Shown here piece after piece: positions 23,885 to 31,756 of a stretch of DNA of 32,769 bases. Positions within the stretch are counted from its first letter, which is position 1; each line of letters starts with the position of its first letter. The notes beneath the pieces were generated by a model that saw nothing but the letters and a program-made list of their open reading frames with translations, did not search any database and had not been told where the DNA came from. Made by a program: the position numbers and the translations under genes. Source of the stretch: Aneurinibacillus danicus (GTDB lineage Bacteria > Bacillota > Bacilli > Aneurinibacillales > Aneurinibacillaceae); the NCBI RefSeq assembly GCF_007991215.1, contig NZ_BJXX01000164.1:1-32769 (forward strand), written 5' to 3'.

Positions 23885-24778
23885 TTAAATTTTCCCGACT
23901 TCGTTCAACTTCTGCAGCGTCATATCGTACGCCTGCAGCACCCGCTGGTTCGATTCGTAGCTGCGCAGCACAGTCATCAAGTCAATCATCGTCCTGCCCG
24001 CGTCTACGTTCGAACGCTCAATGTATCCCTGCTTCAGCGAAACGGCCGGATCATTGGCCGGATTATACAACACCGGTGCTCCCTGGCCCGTATAGCGGAA
24101 CGTGGTATCCGCTTCTTTCTCCAGGCTGCCGGCAGCGTCATCAATTCGATATAATCCCAACTGTACAGGGACCGCGTTCGGGTTACCCGGCGCGATTAGC
24201 TGTCCGGAAGGTGTGATCTGCAGATTCTGTTTATTTAATGGTGCACTGCCCAGCAACGCACGCAAATCGATCGGTTGATTATTGGCATCGAGTACCTGGT
24301 AGCCTTCAATCGTAGTCAATTGTCCGGCCTCGTTCATGGATAAGTTTCCGCTGCGTGTGTAGTATGTCTCAGGCTCTCCGTTCTCACCCGGCTTCTGAAC
24401 AGCGAGAAACATGCGCGGCTGCACCTGTCTGCCGCCGATATCTACAGTCGGCAAACCTTGATCGACGATCGCAACATCCAGCACTTTTCCCGTCTCAAAC
24501 AGATCTCCCTGTGCGAAATTCGGAACGAGTTCCTGGTTGTATACCCCGTGCGAGAGACGGCCGATCAGCTGGTTCGGTCCCGGGAATGCGGGCAGCCCCG
24601 CTACTCCCCCATTCGTATCACGAATGCGCTCCAAAAGCAGTTCGGGGAATGTGCGAAATGTGGAGTTATCCGCTTTGTATCCCGGCGTATTGACGTTCGC
24701 CAGGTTGTTCGTTAATGCATCTTGCCGCGCCTGATTGGCAATCATGCCGGAAGCGGCGGCGTCTATTCCACGCAGCAT
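23885..24778 (-). CDS. flhO: Flagellar hook-basal body protein FlhO (FlgG-like)
   Basis: The 297-aa rod-type protein has the N-terminal motif GIDAAASGMIANQARQDALT followed by NNLANVNTPGYKAD, and a C-terminal domain ending QGYIERSNVDAGRTMIDLMT and VLQAYDMTLQKLNEVGKI. Position between mbl and flhP matches B. subtilis. ATG 24778 is preferred to the in-frame GTG at 24787 because AGGTG is 6 nt before the ATG and would overlap the GTG. Repeat copy E separates it from mbl. Confidence 0.92.
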   Translation of the reverse strand: MLRGIDAAASGMIANQARQDALTNNLANVNTPGYKADNSTFRTFPELLLERIRDTNGGVAGLPAFPGPNQLIGRLSHGVYNQELVPNFAQGDLFETGKVLDVAIVDQGLPTVDIGGRQVQPRMFLAVQKPGENGEPETYYTRSGNLSMNEAGQLTTIEGYQVLDANNQPIDLRALLGSAPLNKQNLQITPSGQLIAPGNPNAVPVQLGLYRIDDAAGSLEKEADTTFRYTGQGAPVLYNPANDPAVSLKQGYIERSNVDAGRTMIDLMTVLRSYESNQRVLQAYDMTLQKLNEVGKI

Positions 24779-24804
24779 ACTCTTCACCTTACTTTTCTAT
24801 GAGA

Positions 24805-24965
24805 ATTAAGAGGAAAGAAGAAAAGGGAAGAAAAAAGTCTTTGCCTTTTTCCACATTGAAATCATCCCCTCGTTCTCTTCTCTCTTTTCCTTCGTACCGC
24901 AAAAGCCAGCCGCCCTTCCCTCGATTTTCCTATCGGGGTTGCGGCTGAAAAGCCATGAGAGTTTT
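24805..24965 (-). repeat. Intergenic repeat family R, copy E
   Basis: This full-length copy in minus orientation has a textbook 5' hairpin: CAGCCG with CGGCTG outside and CGAT with ATCG inside. It has TTTTGCGGTACGAAGG, the purine and pyrimidine arms, and a weakened central hairpin (AAAAAG/CTTTTT). In this copy CCGCAA of the hairpin can also pair with TTGCGG of the following box, so two folds compete. It fills most of the mbl-flhO gap (24779-25047). Confidence 0.85.
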
Positions 24966-25047
24966 CTTACCTCAAACCACGAAAAAACGACGGATAATGA
25001 TTTATATTATAGCAACATCATACCAAAAAAAGTATGAGTACGGATAC

Positions 25048-26073
25048 CTATGAAAATATCTTTTTCTTAAGCCTGCGCTGCGCGTGCTGGGGGGACTTGT
25101 CCAAATTCTCCAGCATGATGCCGGTTCCTACCGCTACACAGGCCATCGGATTTTCTGCAATCATCACAGGGACTTTCAGCTCTTCCATCAGGAGGCGATC
25201 CAATCCGTGCAGCTGTGCGCCACCGCCCGTCAGCATGATGCCATGGTCGATGATATCGGCGGATAATTCCGGCGGGGTACGTTCAAGCACGTTTTTCGAA
25301 GCGAGAACGATGGCCTGAGCGACTTCCTGCAGCGCTTCACATACTTCTTCGGACGTAACGGTAATCGTCTGCGGCAGGCCCGTAACCATGTCGCGGCCGC
25401 GAATATCGATTTCATCCTTGCGCGATCCGGGAAAAACGGTACCAATTTGAATCTTGATGTCTTCAGCGGTGCGTTCGCCGATGAGAAGCTTGTACTTGTC
25501 TTTAATATATTTTATAATCGCGAGGTCACACTTGTCCCCGGCCATCTTAATAGAAGAGGCGGTGACGATGTCTCCCATGGAAAGCACGGCTACATCGGTT
25601 GTTCCACCGCCCATATCGACCACCATATTGCCGTACGGCTGGAAAATATCCATTCCGGCGCCTACAGCGGCCACTTTCGGTTCTTCTTCGAGGAACACTT
25701 CTCGCGCTCCGCATCGCTGTGCCGCTTCCCGAATCGCTTTCTGTTCAACGGATGTAATATTGGTTGGAGTACAAATCAAGATGCGCGGCCGCGCCATGAA
25801 TCCTTTTACGCCTATCTTTTTCACAAAATAATTCAGCATGGCTTCCGTAATCTCAAAATCCGCGATCACCCCATCCCTCAGCGGACGAAGGGCGACGATA
25901 TTCCCAGGTGTCCGTCCTACCATGCGCCGCGCTTCCTCACCGACAGCCAATACACGCTTCGTCATGCTATCAATCGCTACGACCGATGGTTCATCAAGCA
26001 CAACGCCGCGCCCTTTCACATAGATGACGACGTTGGCCGTACCCAAATCAATTCCCATATCTTTGCCCAACAT
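25048..26073 (-). CDS. mbl: MreB-like actin homologue Mbl
   Basis: This bacterial actin positions cell-wall synthesis along the cell cylinder. The 341-aa protein has the MreB phosphate-1 loop (GIDLGTANVVIYVKG), DGVIADFEITEAMLNYFVKK, the phosphate-2 motif VVDMGGGTTDVAVLS and the adenosine motif GIMLTGGGAQLHGLDRL. It directly follows spoIIID, as in B. subtilis, which separates Mbl from MreB and MreBH. The C-terminal tail (SPQHAQRRLKKKIFS) is slightly longer and more basic than usual. ATG 26073 follows GGGAGG by 7 nt. Confidence 0.95.
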   Translation of the reverse strand: MLGKDMGIDLGTANVVIYVKGRGVVLDEPSVVAIDSMTKRVLAVGEEARRMVGRTPGNIVALRPLRDGVIADFEITEAMLNYFVKKIGVKGFMARPRILICTPTNITSVEQKAIREAAQRCGAREVFLEEEPKVAAVGAGMDIFQPYGNMVVDMGGGTTDVAVLSMGDIVTASSIKMAGDKCDLAIIKYIKDKYKLLIGERTAEDIKIQIGTVFPGSRKDEIDIRGRDMVTGLPQTITVTSEEVCEALQEVAQAIVLASKNVLERTPPELSADIIDHGIMLTGGGAQLHGLDRLLMEELKVPVMIAENPMACVAVGTGIMLENLDKSPQHAQRRLKKKIFS

Positions 26074-26151
26074 GTGAGAGCCTCCCTGTAACTGTTATAT
26101 CATCAGAATATTGTACTACGCATATTGTCCTGTCACAAGGAGAATTTTTAC

Positions 26152-26439
26152 CTAGGCAAGCTCTTCCGCTTCCTCCTTTCGATATGATTTGCTTCTGCGT
26201 TTGTACTTAATCTTCGTCGCTTCCCCTCCCCGCAGATGACGGACAGATTTGTGATATTCAAGAATTTCTTTGACTTCGTTTGCTAGTTCAGGACTAATCT
26301 CGGGTAACCGTTCCGTCAAGTCTTTGTGCACCGTACTCTTCGACACGCCAAACTCTTTGGCAATCTTGCGAACGGTATTCCGGGTTTCCACAATGTAGTG
26401 GCCGATTTTCATCGTCCGCTCCTTGATGTAATCGTGCAC
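26152..26439 (-). CDS. spoIIID: Sporulation transcription factor SpoIIID
   Basis: This 95-aa DNA-binding protein acts in the mother cell after sigma-E and modulates the switch to sigma-K genes. The sequence is close to the B. subtilis protein: HDYIKERTMKIGHYIVETRN, helix-turn-helix in KIAKEFGVSKSTVHKDLTER, then LANEVKEILEYHKSVRHLRG and a basic tail. It starts with GTG at 26439, 8 nt after AGGAGG. A sigma-E-like promoter lies upstream. Confidence 0.97.
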   Translation of the reverse strand: MHDYIKERTMKIGHYIVETRNTVRKIAKEFGVSKSTVHKDLTERLPEISPELANEVKEILEYHKSVRHLRGGEATKIKYKRRSKSYRKEEAEELA

Positions 26440-26479
26440 GCCTCTCGCCTCCTAAGCTAATTGGTCAGTGGTCTGATAC

Positions 26480-26508
26480 ATTATATTGGGGCAAGGGTCT
26501 ATATATGC
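26480..26508 (-). promoter_or_regulatory. Candidate sigma-E promoter of spoIIID
   Basis: On the minus strand GCATATA (26502-26508) is followed after exactly 14 bp by AATATAAT (26480-26487). This fits the sigma-E pattern kmATATT-N14-CATACAAT with few mismatches. It lies about 40 bp upstream of the spoIIID start. The spoIID promoter candidate has the same spacing. Confidence 0.6.
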
Positions 26509-26510
26509 GA

Positions 26511-26553
26511 AAAAAGGCTGATAGCATGTACTAATCAGCCTTTTTTCTTTGTT
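26511..26553 (-). terminator. Rho-independent terminator between spoIIQ and spoIIID
   Basis: A long stem of the form AAAAAAGGCTGAT / ATCAGCCTTTTTT with a small loop has T runs on both strands. It sits 17 bp beyond the spoIIQ stop and just upstream of the spoIIID promoter, so it should end the spoIIQ mRNA. Confidence 0.85.
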
Positions 26554-26569
26554 TTCTCGTATTTTCGTT

Positions 26570-27307
26570 TTATTTTGCCTGAGTCGTATCGTCCGTTTTC
26601 GGCAGATATTGTTCCGGTGCCACCGCTTCTCCGTTTTTGTGTACTTCGAAGTGGAGGTGGATGCCGAGATCTTTCTCAAATACGTTGCGTCCGGCCATGC
26701 CGAGGACAGCGCCGCGGTCTACCGTATCACCGACGTCTACTTTCGTGTCTTCAAGGCTGGCGTATACGGTAGAAAGACCATCCTTATGTTCAATTTCAAT
26801 CTGGTAGCCAAGCATCGGGTCGCGTTCGGATTTTACGACTTTGCCTGCTGCAGCGGCTGTGACTTCAAATGATTTTTTGTCCTTGGCGGCAATAGCAATA
26901 CCAGTGTTCGGCCAGTATGAATTGTCATACTGCACAAGGGCCGCTTCCTGAGCTTTCTTGTCGGATGTATCATCGAAGAAACCCATCACTTTTTCGGTAG
27001 CTTCCAATTTGGCCGGCCAGACAAGCGTGCTGTCAGGGGCATTGACCGGAACAGCAGGTTGCTCATTCGTTCCCTCGGTGACTTGCATCGGTGCCGATTG
27101 TTCCTGTGACGCGGCTTTCTGCGGTGCAGGATTGGCCGGGAATTCTTTGCTGTTCTGATACCACATTACGCCCGCGAGAATGATAGCGGCTGCCCCTAAG
27201 TACATTGCGGGAAAAATCCATTTTTTTCCGAATAAACGTTTCCATCCGCCAATCTCGACTTTTTGGATTGGTGAGGAAGATTTCGTAGATTTTTTTTGTT
27301 CATCCAT
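26570..27307 (-). CDS. spoIIQ: Engulfment protein SpoIIQ (degenerate M23/LytM domain)
   Basis: This forespore membrane protein pairs with SpoIIIAH across the septum during engulfment. The 245-aa product has a basic N-terminus, a membrane helix (~31-50) and a LytM domain. The metal site is incomplete: where M23 peptidases have HxxxD, this protein has N134-T-G-I-A138, although HLH (217-219) remains. It is therefore expected to be non-catalytic, like B. subtilis SpoIIQ. ATG 27307 follows GAGGTGAT. Confidence 0.93.
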   Translation of the reverse strand: MDEQKKSTKSSSPIQKVEIGGWKRLFGKKWIFPAMYLGAAAIILAGVMWYQNSKEFPANPAPQKAASQEQSAPMQVTEGTNEQPAVPVNAPDSTLVWPAKLEATEKVMGFFDDTSDKKAQEAALVQYDNSYWPNTGIAIAAKDKKSFEVTAAAAGKVVKSERDPMLGYQIEIEHKDGLSTVYASLEDTKVDVGDTVDRGAVLGMAGRNVFEKDLGIHLHFEVHKNGEAVAPEQYLPKTDDTTQAK

Positions 27308-27327
27308 TGTTTTATCACCTCAGAGAT

Positions 27328-27357
27328 CAGTGTTGACAGGATATGAGGCGAATAAAC
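27328..27357 (-). promoter_or_regulatory. Possible sigma-F promoter of spoIIQ
   Basis: On the minus strand GTTTA (27353-27357), a 15-bp spacer and GTCAACACTG (27328-27337) agree with GYATA-N15-GGNNANAHTR except for one base in each box. It ends about 20 bp before the start codon. spoIIQ is a sigma-F gene in B. subtilis, so a site is expected, but this match alone is modest. Confidence 0.35.
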
Positions 27358-27395
27358 ATGGTGTCGAAATTTTTTGTATAAAGAAAGAAACTTTT

Positions 27396-28409
27396 TCACT
27401 TCAGCCATTTCTCCCCGCTTTCGATTTTTACGCCTTTATAGAAATAGGCGACAATCTCTTCCGCTGTCTTTCCTTCTTTCGCCATGCCATTGGCGCCCCA
27501 CTGGCTCATTCCGACGCCGTGACCGTACCCCAGTGTGCGGATGATAACTTGATTTTTTTCAATCGACAGGGAAAAATGCGAGGAATTAAGCCCGAGAAGC
27601 TCTCTTACTTTGCGTCCGGTAAATGTCTTGTCCCCAATTCTGATTTCTTTTACCCGTTGTCCCACCGTGCGTGAGATGACTTTTTGCCATGTTCCGCTCC
27701 CTGCGGCGGCAGGCTGGGCGATTTTTGTTTTCAGCTTTTTCTCCAACTGGTCGACCGTCATCGTAACAGTCTCCTGATAGCGCGGCGATGCGGTATCCCA
27801 CGGCACCTTTACACTGCGAAGATACGGAATGGTATTTCCCCAGTATTCTTCTGAGTTTTCGGTATAGCCATTGCTGGTAGAGAAGAACGTCGCGTTAATC
27901 GGTTCATTCTGATAGGTCAGAACTTGTCCCGCCGTTTCTTCCACCGCCTGGCGGATTCTCGCTTCCTTCCATGTATAGGAGCTTCCCCATCGCTCCCGTT
28001 TCTGCTTTTCATCCATATATACCTGATGCTTTACCGTATCGGTTACATGTGCACCCTTCGGTACGTCACTGAAATCTTTTTTGGCGAGGCGAAGCGCAAT
28101 ATACGTTCGCGCCGCAAGCGCCTGGGCCTTCAATGCCTCCATCTCAAATTCGGCAGGCATCTCTCCGGATACAACTCCTGTCACATAATCTTCGAGTGGC
28201 ACGGTATCAATCTTACCGTTCTCCACCCGAAAGACACGGACGGAAAAGTCGATATATTTTACTGCTTCGTTGGCGGCAGGCGAACTCCGGCTTTCCCGGG
28301 TATGCTGCGCCGGCGGTTCAGCGGGGTCCGGGTAGATAAGCACAAGCGTTGACGGTACAACGAGCAGAATGGCAATCATAGCGGCGACAATATAGAGTAA
28401 TGGTTTCAT
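27396..28409 (-). CDS. spoIID: Stage II sporulation protein D (SpoIID), lytic transglycosylase
   Basis: This mother-cell membrane enzyme cleaves septal peptidoglycan glycan strands during engulfment, with SpoIIM and SpoIIP. The 337-aa protein has an N-terminal helix (LLYIVAAMIAILLVVPSTLV) and the SpoIID domain: VVSGEMPAEFEMEALKAQAL with the expected catalytic Glu83, then ATFFSTSNGYTENSEEYWG and GYGHGVGMSQWGANGMAKEG. ATG 28409 follows GGAAGGAG. It lies between murA and spoIIQ, as in other Bacillales. Confidence 0.95.
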   Translation of the reverse strand: MKPLLYIVAAMIAILLVVPSTLVLIYPDPAEPPAQHTRESRSSPAANEAVKYIDFSVRVFRVENGKIDTVPLEDYVTGVVSGEMPAEFEMEALKAQALAARTYIALRLAKKDFSDVPKGAHVTDTVKHQVYMDEKQKRERWGSSYTWKEARIRQAVEETAGQVLTYQNEPINATFFSTSNGYTENSEEYWGNTIPYLRSVKVPWDTASPRYQETVTMTVDQLEKKLKTKIAQPAAAGSGTWQKVISRTVGQRVKEIRIGDKTFTGRKVRELLGLNSSHFSLSIEKNQVIIRTLGYGHGVGMSQWGANGMAKEGKTAEEIVAYFYKGVKIESGEKWLK

Positions 28410-28452
28410 GGCTCACTCCTTCCGGCTGCCTGGCGGACAACTTATCTCTAGA

Positions 28453-28481
28453 AATCTATGCATGCAGAAAGGAGAGTATGC
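28453..28481 (-). promoter_or_regulatory. Candidate sigma-E promoter of spoIID
   Basis: On the minus strand GCATACT (28475-28481), a 14-bp spacer and CATAGATT (28453-28460) closely fit the sigma-E consensus kmATATT-N14-CATACAAT. It lies about 45 bp before the spoIID start, and spoIID is a classic sigma-E gene. Confidence 0.6.
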
Positions 28482-28489
28482 TTACGAAA

Positions 28490-28541
28490 ATCATGAGAAA
28501 AGAAGGAGGGGATAGGGGAAATGAGATCCGGAGAAGAAAAA
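28490..28541 (-). repeat. Intergenic repeat family R, copy F (partial)
   Basis: Only the pyrimidine arm (minus strand) and the start of the central hairpin remain: GAGAAAAGAAGGAGG, GAGATCCGGAGAAGAAAAAGG on the plus strand. At the point where other copies continue into the GGCG hairpin, the sequence becomes the murA terminator instead, so the repeat is either truncated there or fused to it. Confidence 0.55.
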
Positions 28542-28577
28542 GGCCCTCCTGAGAGCCAGCGCTCCCCGGAGGGTCTT
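28537..28577 (-). terminator. Rho-independent terminator of murA
   Basis: On the minus strand CCCTCC pairs with GGAGGG, enclosing an inner GAGC/GCTC stem, and the hairpin is followed by CTTTTTC. It lies 38 bp after the murA stop. Confidence 0.8.
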
Positions 28578-28614
28578 TCGGTAAACAGGCTAATATAAAT
28601 CTGAAAAATAATCG

Positions 28615-29958
28615 TTAGGCAAGAGAGGCTTTTGATGAAGAAGCCGCTACAGCCATATCGTCATTTTTCTCTTCCTTAACAAGCTTCACAACCGGCGTAT
28701 TGTGGCGTTCAATATCTGCGCCCAACCCGCGCAGTTTGCCGACAATATCCACATAGCCACGGTCCACATGATGCAGCTCGGTCACTTCAGTTTCGCCCTC
28801 TGCAATCAAACCGGCCAGAATCAGCGCTGCCCCTGCACGCAGGTCAGTCGCTTTCACTTTCGCGCCGGTCAGGCGGGCTTCGCCGTTTACGACAGCGGTA
28901 CGCCCTTCGATTTTGATGGCGGCACCCATGCGCTTGAATTCATCCACATGCATAAAGCGGTTTTCAAAGACCGTCTCTGTAATCATGCTGCTGCCTTTTG
29001 CGGACAGCATAACCGCCATAAACTGTGCCTGCATATCCGTCGGGAATCCCGGGTGCGGAAGTGTTTTTACATCCACACACTTCAGTTCAGACCCGCAATA
29101 TACGTGAACACCGTTCTCCGTCTCTTCGATAACTACGCCCATCTCGCGCAATTTCGCTACGACAGGCTTTAAGTGGTCGGTAATCGCATTCTCGATAAAC
29201 ACGTCACCGCGCGTAATCGCCGCAGCCACCATGAAAGTTCCTGCTTCAATCCGGTCAGGAATGACGCTATGTACGGCACCAGTCAGACGCTCTACACCAT
29301 CAATGCGAATGGTATCCGTTCCCGCTCCGCGCACGCGCGCGCCCATTGCATTTAAATAATTCGCCAGATCGACAATCTCCGGCTCCTGTGCCACGTTCTC
29401 AATGATGGTCGTGCCTTCGGCTAACGCTGCCGCCATCATGATATTTTCGGTCGCGCCTACGCTCGGGATGTCGAGATAAATCTTCGTTCCCTTCAGCCGA
29501 CCCTCCACGCTGGCATAAATATAGCCCTGGCCAATCTCCACCTTTGCTCCCATCGCTTCAAAGCCTTTCAGGTGCTGATCAATGCCCCGCGAACCAATGG
29601 CGCATCCGCCCGGCAGCGGCATCTTCGCCTGGCCTTTACGTGCCAGAAGAGAGCCCATTACAAGGAAAGAGGCACGCATTTTGCGAACCCACTCATAAGG
29701 CGCTTCCACCTCTGACAGGTTCGTAGCATCCACCGTCAGCGTCTCAGCTTTACTATCGTATTGTATGTTCACATTTAGTGCACGAATGACTTCGCTGATT
29801 GTATACACATCATCTAATCCAGGTACCTCATGGATTACACTCGTACCTTCTTCTGCCAAAATCGATGCTGCAATGATGGGCAATACGGCGTTCTTGGCGC
29901 CATGTACCCGTACTTTTCCGGATAGACGTCGTCCACCTCGGATAATGATCTTGTCCAC
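28615..29958 (-). CDS. murA: UDP-N-acetylglucosamine 1-carboxyvinyltransferase MurA
   Basis: This catalyses the first committed step of peptidoglycan synthesis, adding enolpyruvate from PEP to UDP-GlcNAc. The 447-aa protein has the KN pair at 22-23 ([12 protein letters not shown]), the catalytic Cys119 in [16 protein letters not shown] (so it should be fosfomycin-sensitive), and [12 protein letters not shown]. Its placement after ywmB and before spoIID identifies it as the MurAA paralogue. It starts with GTG at 29958 behind a G-rich site. The ~15-residue Ser/Ala-rich C-terminal tail ([13 protein letters not shown]) is longer than in B. subtilis. Confidence 0.96.
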   Translation of the reverse strand: MDKIIIRGGRRLSGKVRVHGAKNAVLPIIAASILAEEGTSVIHEVPGLDDVYTISEVIRALNVNIQYDSKAETLTVDATNLSEVEAPYEWVRKMRASFLVMGSLLARKGQAKMPLPGGCAIGSRGIDQHLKGFEAMGAKVEIGQGYIYASVEGRLKGTKIYLDIPSVGATENIMMAAALAEGTTIIENVAQEPEIVDLANYLNAMGARVRGAGTDTIRIDGVERLTGAVHSVIPDRIEAGTFMVAAAITRGDVFIENAITDHLKPVVAKLREMGVVIEETENGVHVYCGSELKCVDVKTLPHPGFPTDMQAQFMAVMLSAKGSSMITETVFENRFMHVDEFKRMGAAIKIEGRTAVVNGEARLTGAKVKATDLRAGAALILAGLIAEGETEVTELHHVDRGYVDIVGKLRGLGADIERHNTPVVKLVKEEKNDDMAVAASSSKASLA

Positions 29959-29981
29959 GTTACATTTCCCCCCGCGTCCTG

Positions 29982-30776
29982 CTAATATTCCGCTGTAATT
30001 ATTGGTATTCCTGCTGTTATCATCGTTCCTTGCATATATGTGTCATAATGCATTGCAACTTGCAAGTTCATGGATCGATGGTTCGTCTCAATCATTGTAT
30101 TAACTTGGGGCGAATAAGCTGAGTAGCTAAGGACCGTTTCTTCTTCCAGACTTTCGACCATTGTTCCTTCCAGAGAAGCCAGCAACTGGCTGGCTTTCTT
30201 CTTTTGCAAGTCATTTTCCAGTTTACCACTAAATTTTCCTCTGATACAAGAGATAAATTGCGGTAGTTCGGAACTATTTATGACATTCCGTACATAGTCT
30301 GCGGTTATGTTTTTGATTAACGGTACCTGGTTTTCTTTACCCCGGAACGTAAATCCTAAACCGCCGGTAATTTCATTTTTTTCCCTCGGAGAATGAAGGG
30401 TTACGTAGATTTTCTGTTCCATTCCTGCACCGTTTGTGCTCTCGCCGCGATATATGCGAATGCCATCCTGTTCCTCTTTCCTCCAGGTGTCAATATTTGC
30501 GGTTTTGGCAATGGCTTGCAAAAAAATCTCTGCTTCCTGCGCGGTTTGAAAACGAAAGCCATCCCACTTCATTCGCACCTGAATTTCTTCTACACGAGCA
30601 CCTGTCGCTTTGACGGCACCAAGCAGAACGGACGCATCAGCAAATGCACGCTCCACCGTCTGTTCCCGTAAAGCGGAGGATGAAGCCGTACCGGCCAGCA
30701 CCGGATAGCCCAGCATCATAATGAGTGCAAACGCCGCAAGCAGCAGGGTATACTTCCCCGTTTCCTTCGTTTTCAT
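29982..30776 (-). CDS. ywmB: YwmB-family secreted protein (TATA-box-binding-like fold)
   Basis: The 264-aa protein has a signal peptide ([19 protein letters not shown]) and a body with the YwmB pattern, including a [20 protein letters not shown]-like region and [10 protein letters not shown]. YwmB lies directly upstream of murAA in B. subtilis, as here. The TATA-box name refers to structure only; a DNA role outside the membrane is not expected, and its function is unknown. ATG 30776 follows GGGAGAGGGA. It is 23 bp from the murA start, so the two are probably co-transcribed. Confidence 0.85.
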   Translation of the reverse strand: MKTKETGKYTLLLAAFALIMMLGYPVLAGTASSSALREQTVERAFADASVLLGAVKATGARVEEIQVRMKWDGFRFQTAQEAEIFLQAIAKTANIDTWRKEEQDGIRIYRGESTNGAGMEQKIYVTLHSPREKNEITGGLGFTFRGKENQVPLIKNITADYVRNVINSSELPQFISCIRGKFSGKLENDLQKKKASQLLASLEGTMVESLEEETVLSYSAYSPQVNTMIETNHRSMNLQVAMHYDTYMQGTMITAGIPIITAEY

Positions 30777-31140
30777 TTTCTATCCCTCTCCCGTTTCTCT
30801 TGTTTACTATTCATTCTGCGCGAAAAACGGGGAGGGTATACTGTGTCTCGCTAATAAAACACGAATTTTGTACGTTAAGTAATCCATAACCTATAGCTTA
30901 GTATCTCCTCAGTCACGTAGCCTCGGTGCAAATCGAAGCCCAAGTAAGTGACTTAAGCCGAAAATCTAATCGGTGTAACCGGTGATATCTGTATAATACT
31001 CCTCTATACAAAGATCAGGATTGTAGTGAAAGAAACCATCAATTTTTATTTACATACCATGATACATATGTAATAACATTAAATTACAAGTAATTAGTAA
31101 AAAGGAGTGAAATAATTTGTTTATAGAGGTGAACTTAAAA
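30777..31140. other. Divergent intergenic region at the edge of the AT-rich segment
   Basis: This stretch separates the minus-strand block from the plus-strand pair. It holds AGTCAC/GTGACT and CCGA/TCGG short inverted pairs (30910-30985) with no recognisable identity. A weak plus-strand promoter candidate lies at 31049-31076 (TTTACA, 16 bp, TAATAA). Composition drops to clearly AT-rich from about 31.0 kb. Confidence 0.4.
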
Positions 31141-31617
31141 ATGAAAAACAAAGTTCTTCTTACACTTTTAGGACTACTAATTTCAATTATCTTATCTGCT
31201 TGTAGCTCTTCTCCTCTAAGAGAAGACGAAAAAAAGGAAATAATATCCCAAATTAAACGTTACTATGATAACATTCACCATCCTTTAGATTTTGAAAGAA
31301 CTTTAATGGTTTTGGAATTCAAAGATATGGGGACTGAAATCAGTATATCAACAGTTGGTAAATATGTAATTAAAAATGGATACAGTATCAAACGGGTAGA
31401 CGAGCCTAAATACATATCGTATGAAAAGCCATATGCTTTATATGAAACAACAATCAAAGTTACTTATCCTAAGGATTACTTAGGCAACAAAAAAGAAGAA
31501 TTCTTCACGGAAAGAATATGGATAAATAATGAAAAAAAATTGATTAGTAAGATAAGTAGCGGAGATAAATTTATATCAACTAGAACTCCCTCATATACAA
31601 TAAAAATAAACGAATAA
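31141..31617 (+). CDS. Putative lipoprotein of unknown function
   Basis: The 158-aa product has a lipoprotein signal (MKNKVLLTLLGLLISIILSA with C next), so it should be lipid-anchored outside the membrane after cleavage before the Cys in LSAC. The mature part is Lys/Glu/Ile-rich and mixed in secondary structure (EFKDMGTEISISTVGKYVIK, YETTIKVTYPKDYLGNKKEE), and I do not recognise the family. ATG 31141 has GAGGTGA 8 nt before it and gives a clean lipobox signal. An in-frame TTG at 31117 also has GGAG in front, but adding eight residues would weaken the signal peptide. AT-rich codon use differs sharply from the left-hand genes. Confidence 0.8.
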   Translation: MKNKVLLTLLGLLISIILSACSSSPLREDEKKEIISQIKRYYDNIHHPLDFERTLMVLEFKDMGTEISISTVGKYVIKNGYSIKRVDEPKYISYEKPYALYETTIKVTYPKDYLGNKKEEFFTERIWINNEKKLISKISSGDKFISTRTPSYTIKINE

Positions 31618-31620
31618 TTA

Positions 31621-31645
31621 ATTCAAAAATTGAATTTTTTATTTT
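31621..31645 (+). terminator. Weak terminator after the lipoprotein gene
   Basis: ATTCAA pairs with TTGAAT around AAA, followed by a T-rich run. The stem has little GC, so strength is doubtful. Confidence 0.4.
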
Positions 31646-31662
31646 TGTCTAAAATGTTAAAT

Positions 31663-31691
31663 TTAACAATTAAAGAAGGAATTTCTATATA
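31663..31691 (+). promoter_or_regulatory. Candidate promoter of the secreted-protein gene
   Basis: TTAACA (31663-31668) and TATATA (31686-31691) are separated by 17 bp. The predicted start of transcription, near 31698, falls at the first base of the long palindrome. Confidence 0.45.
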
Positions 31692-31698
31692 TTGTATT

Positions 31699-31744
31699 TA
31701 ATTTACATTAATTGAGTGTTAGAACACTTAATTAATGTAAATTA
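31699..31744 (+). promoter_or_regulatory. 46-bp near-perfect palindrome in the 5' leader
   Basis: Two 22-bp arms (31699-31720 and 31723-31744) are complementary at every position except one G-T pair, with only AG between them. It ends directly before the AGGAGAG ribosome site of the gene at 31757. It could act as an operator in DNA or as a 5' hairpin in the mRNA. Confidence 0.75.
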
Positions 31745-31756
31745 GGAGAGATATTT

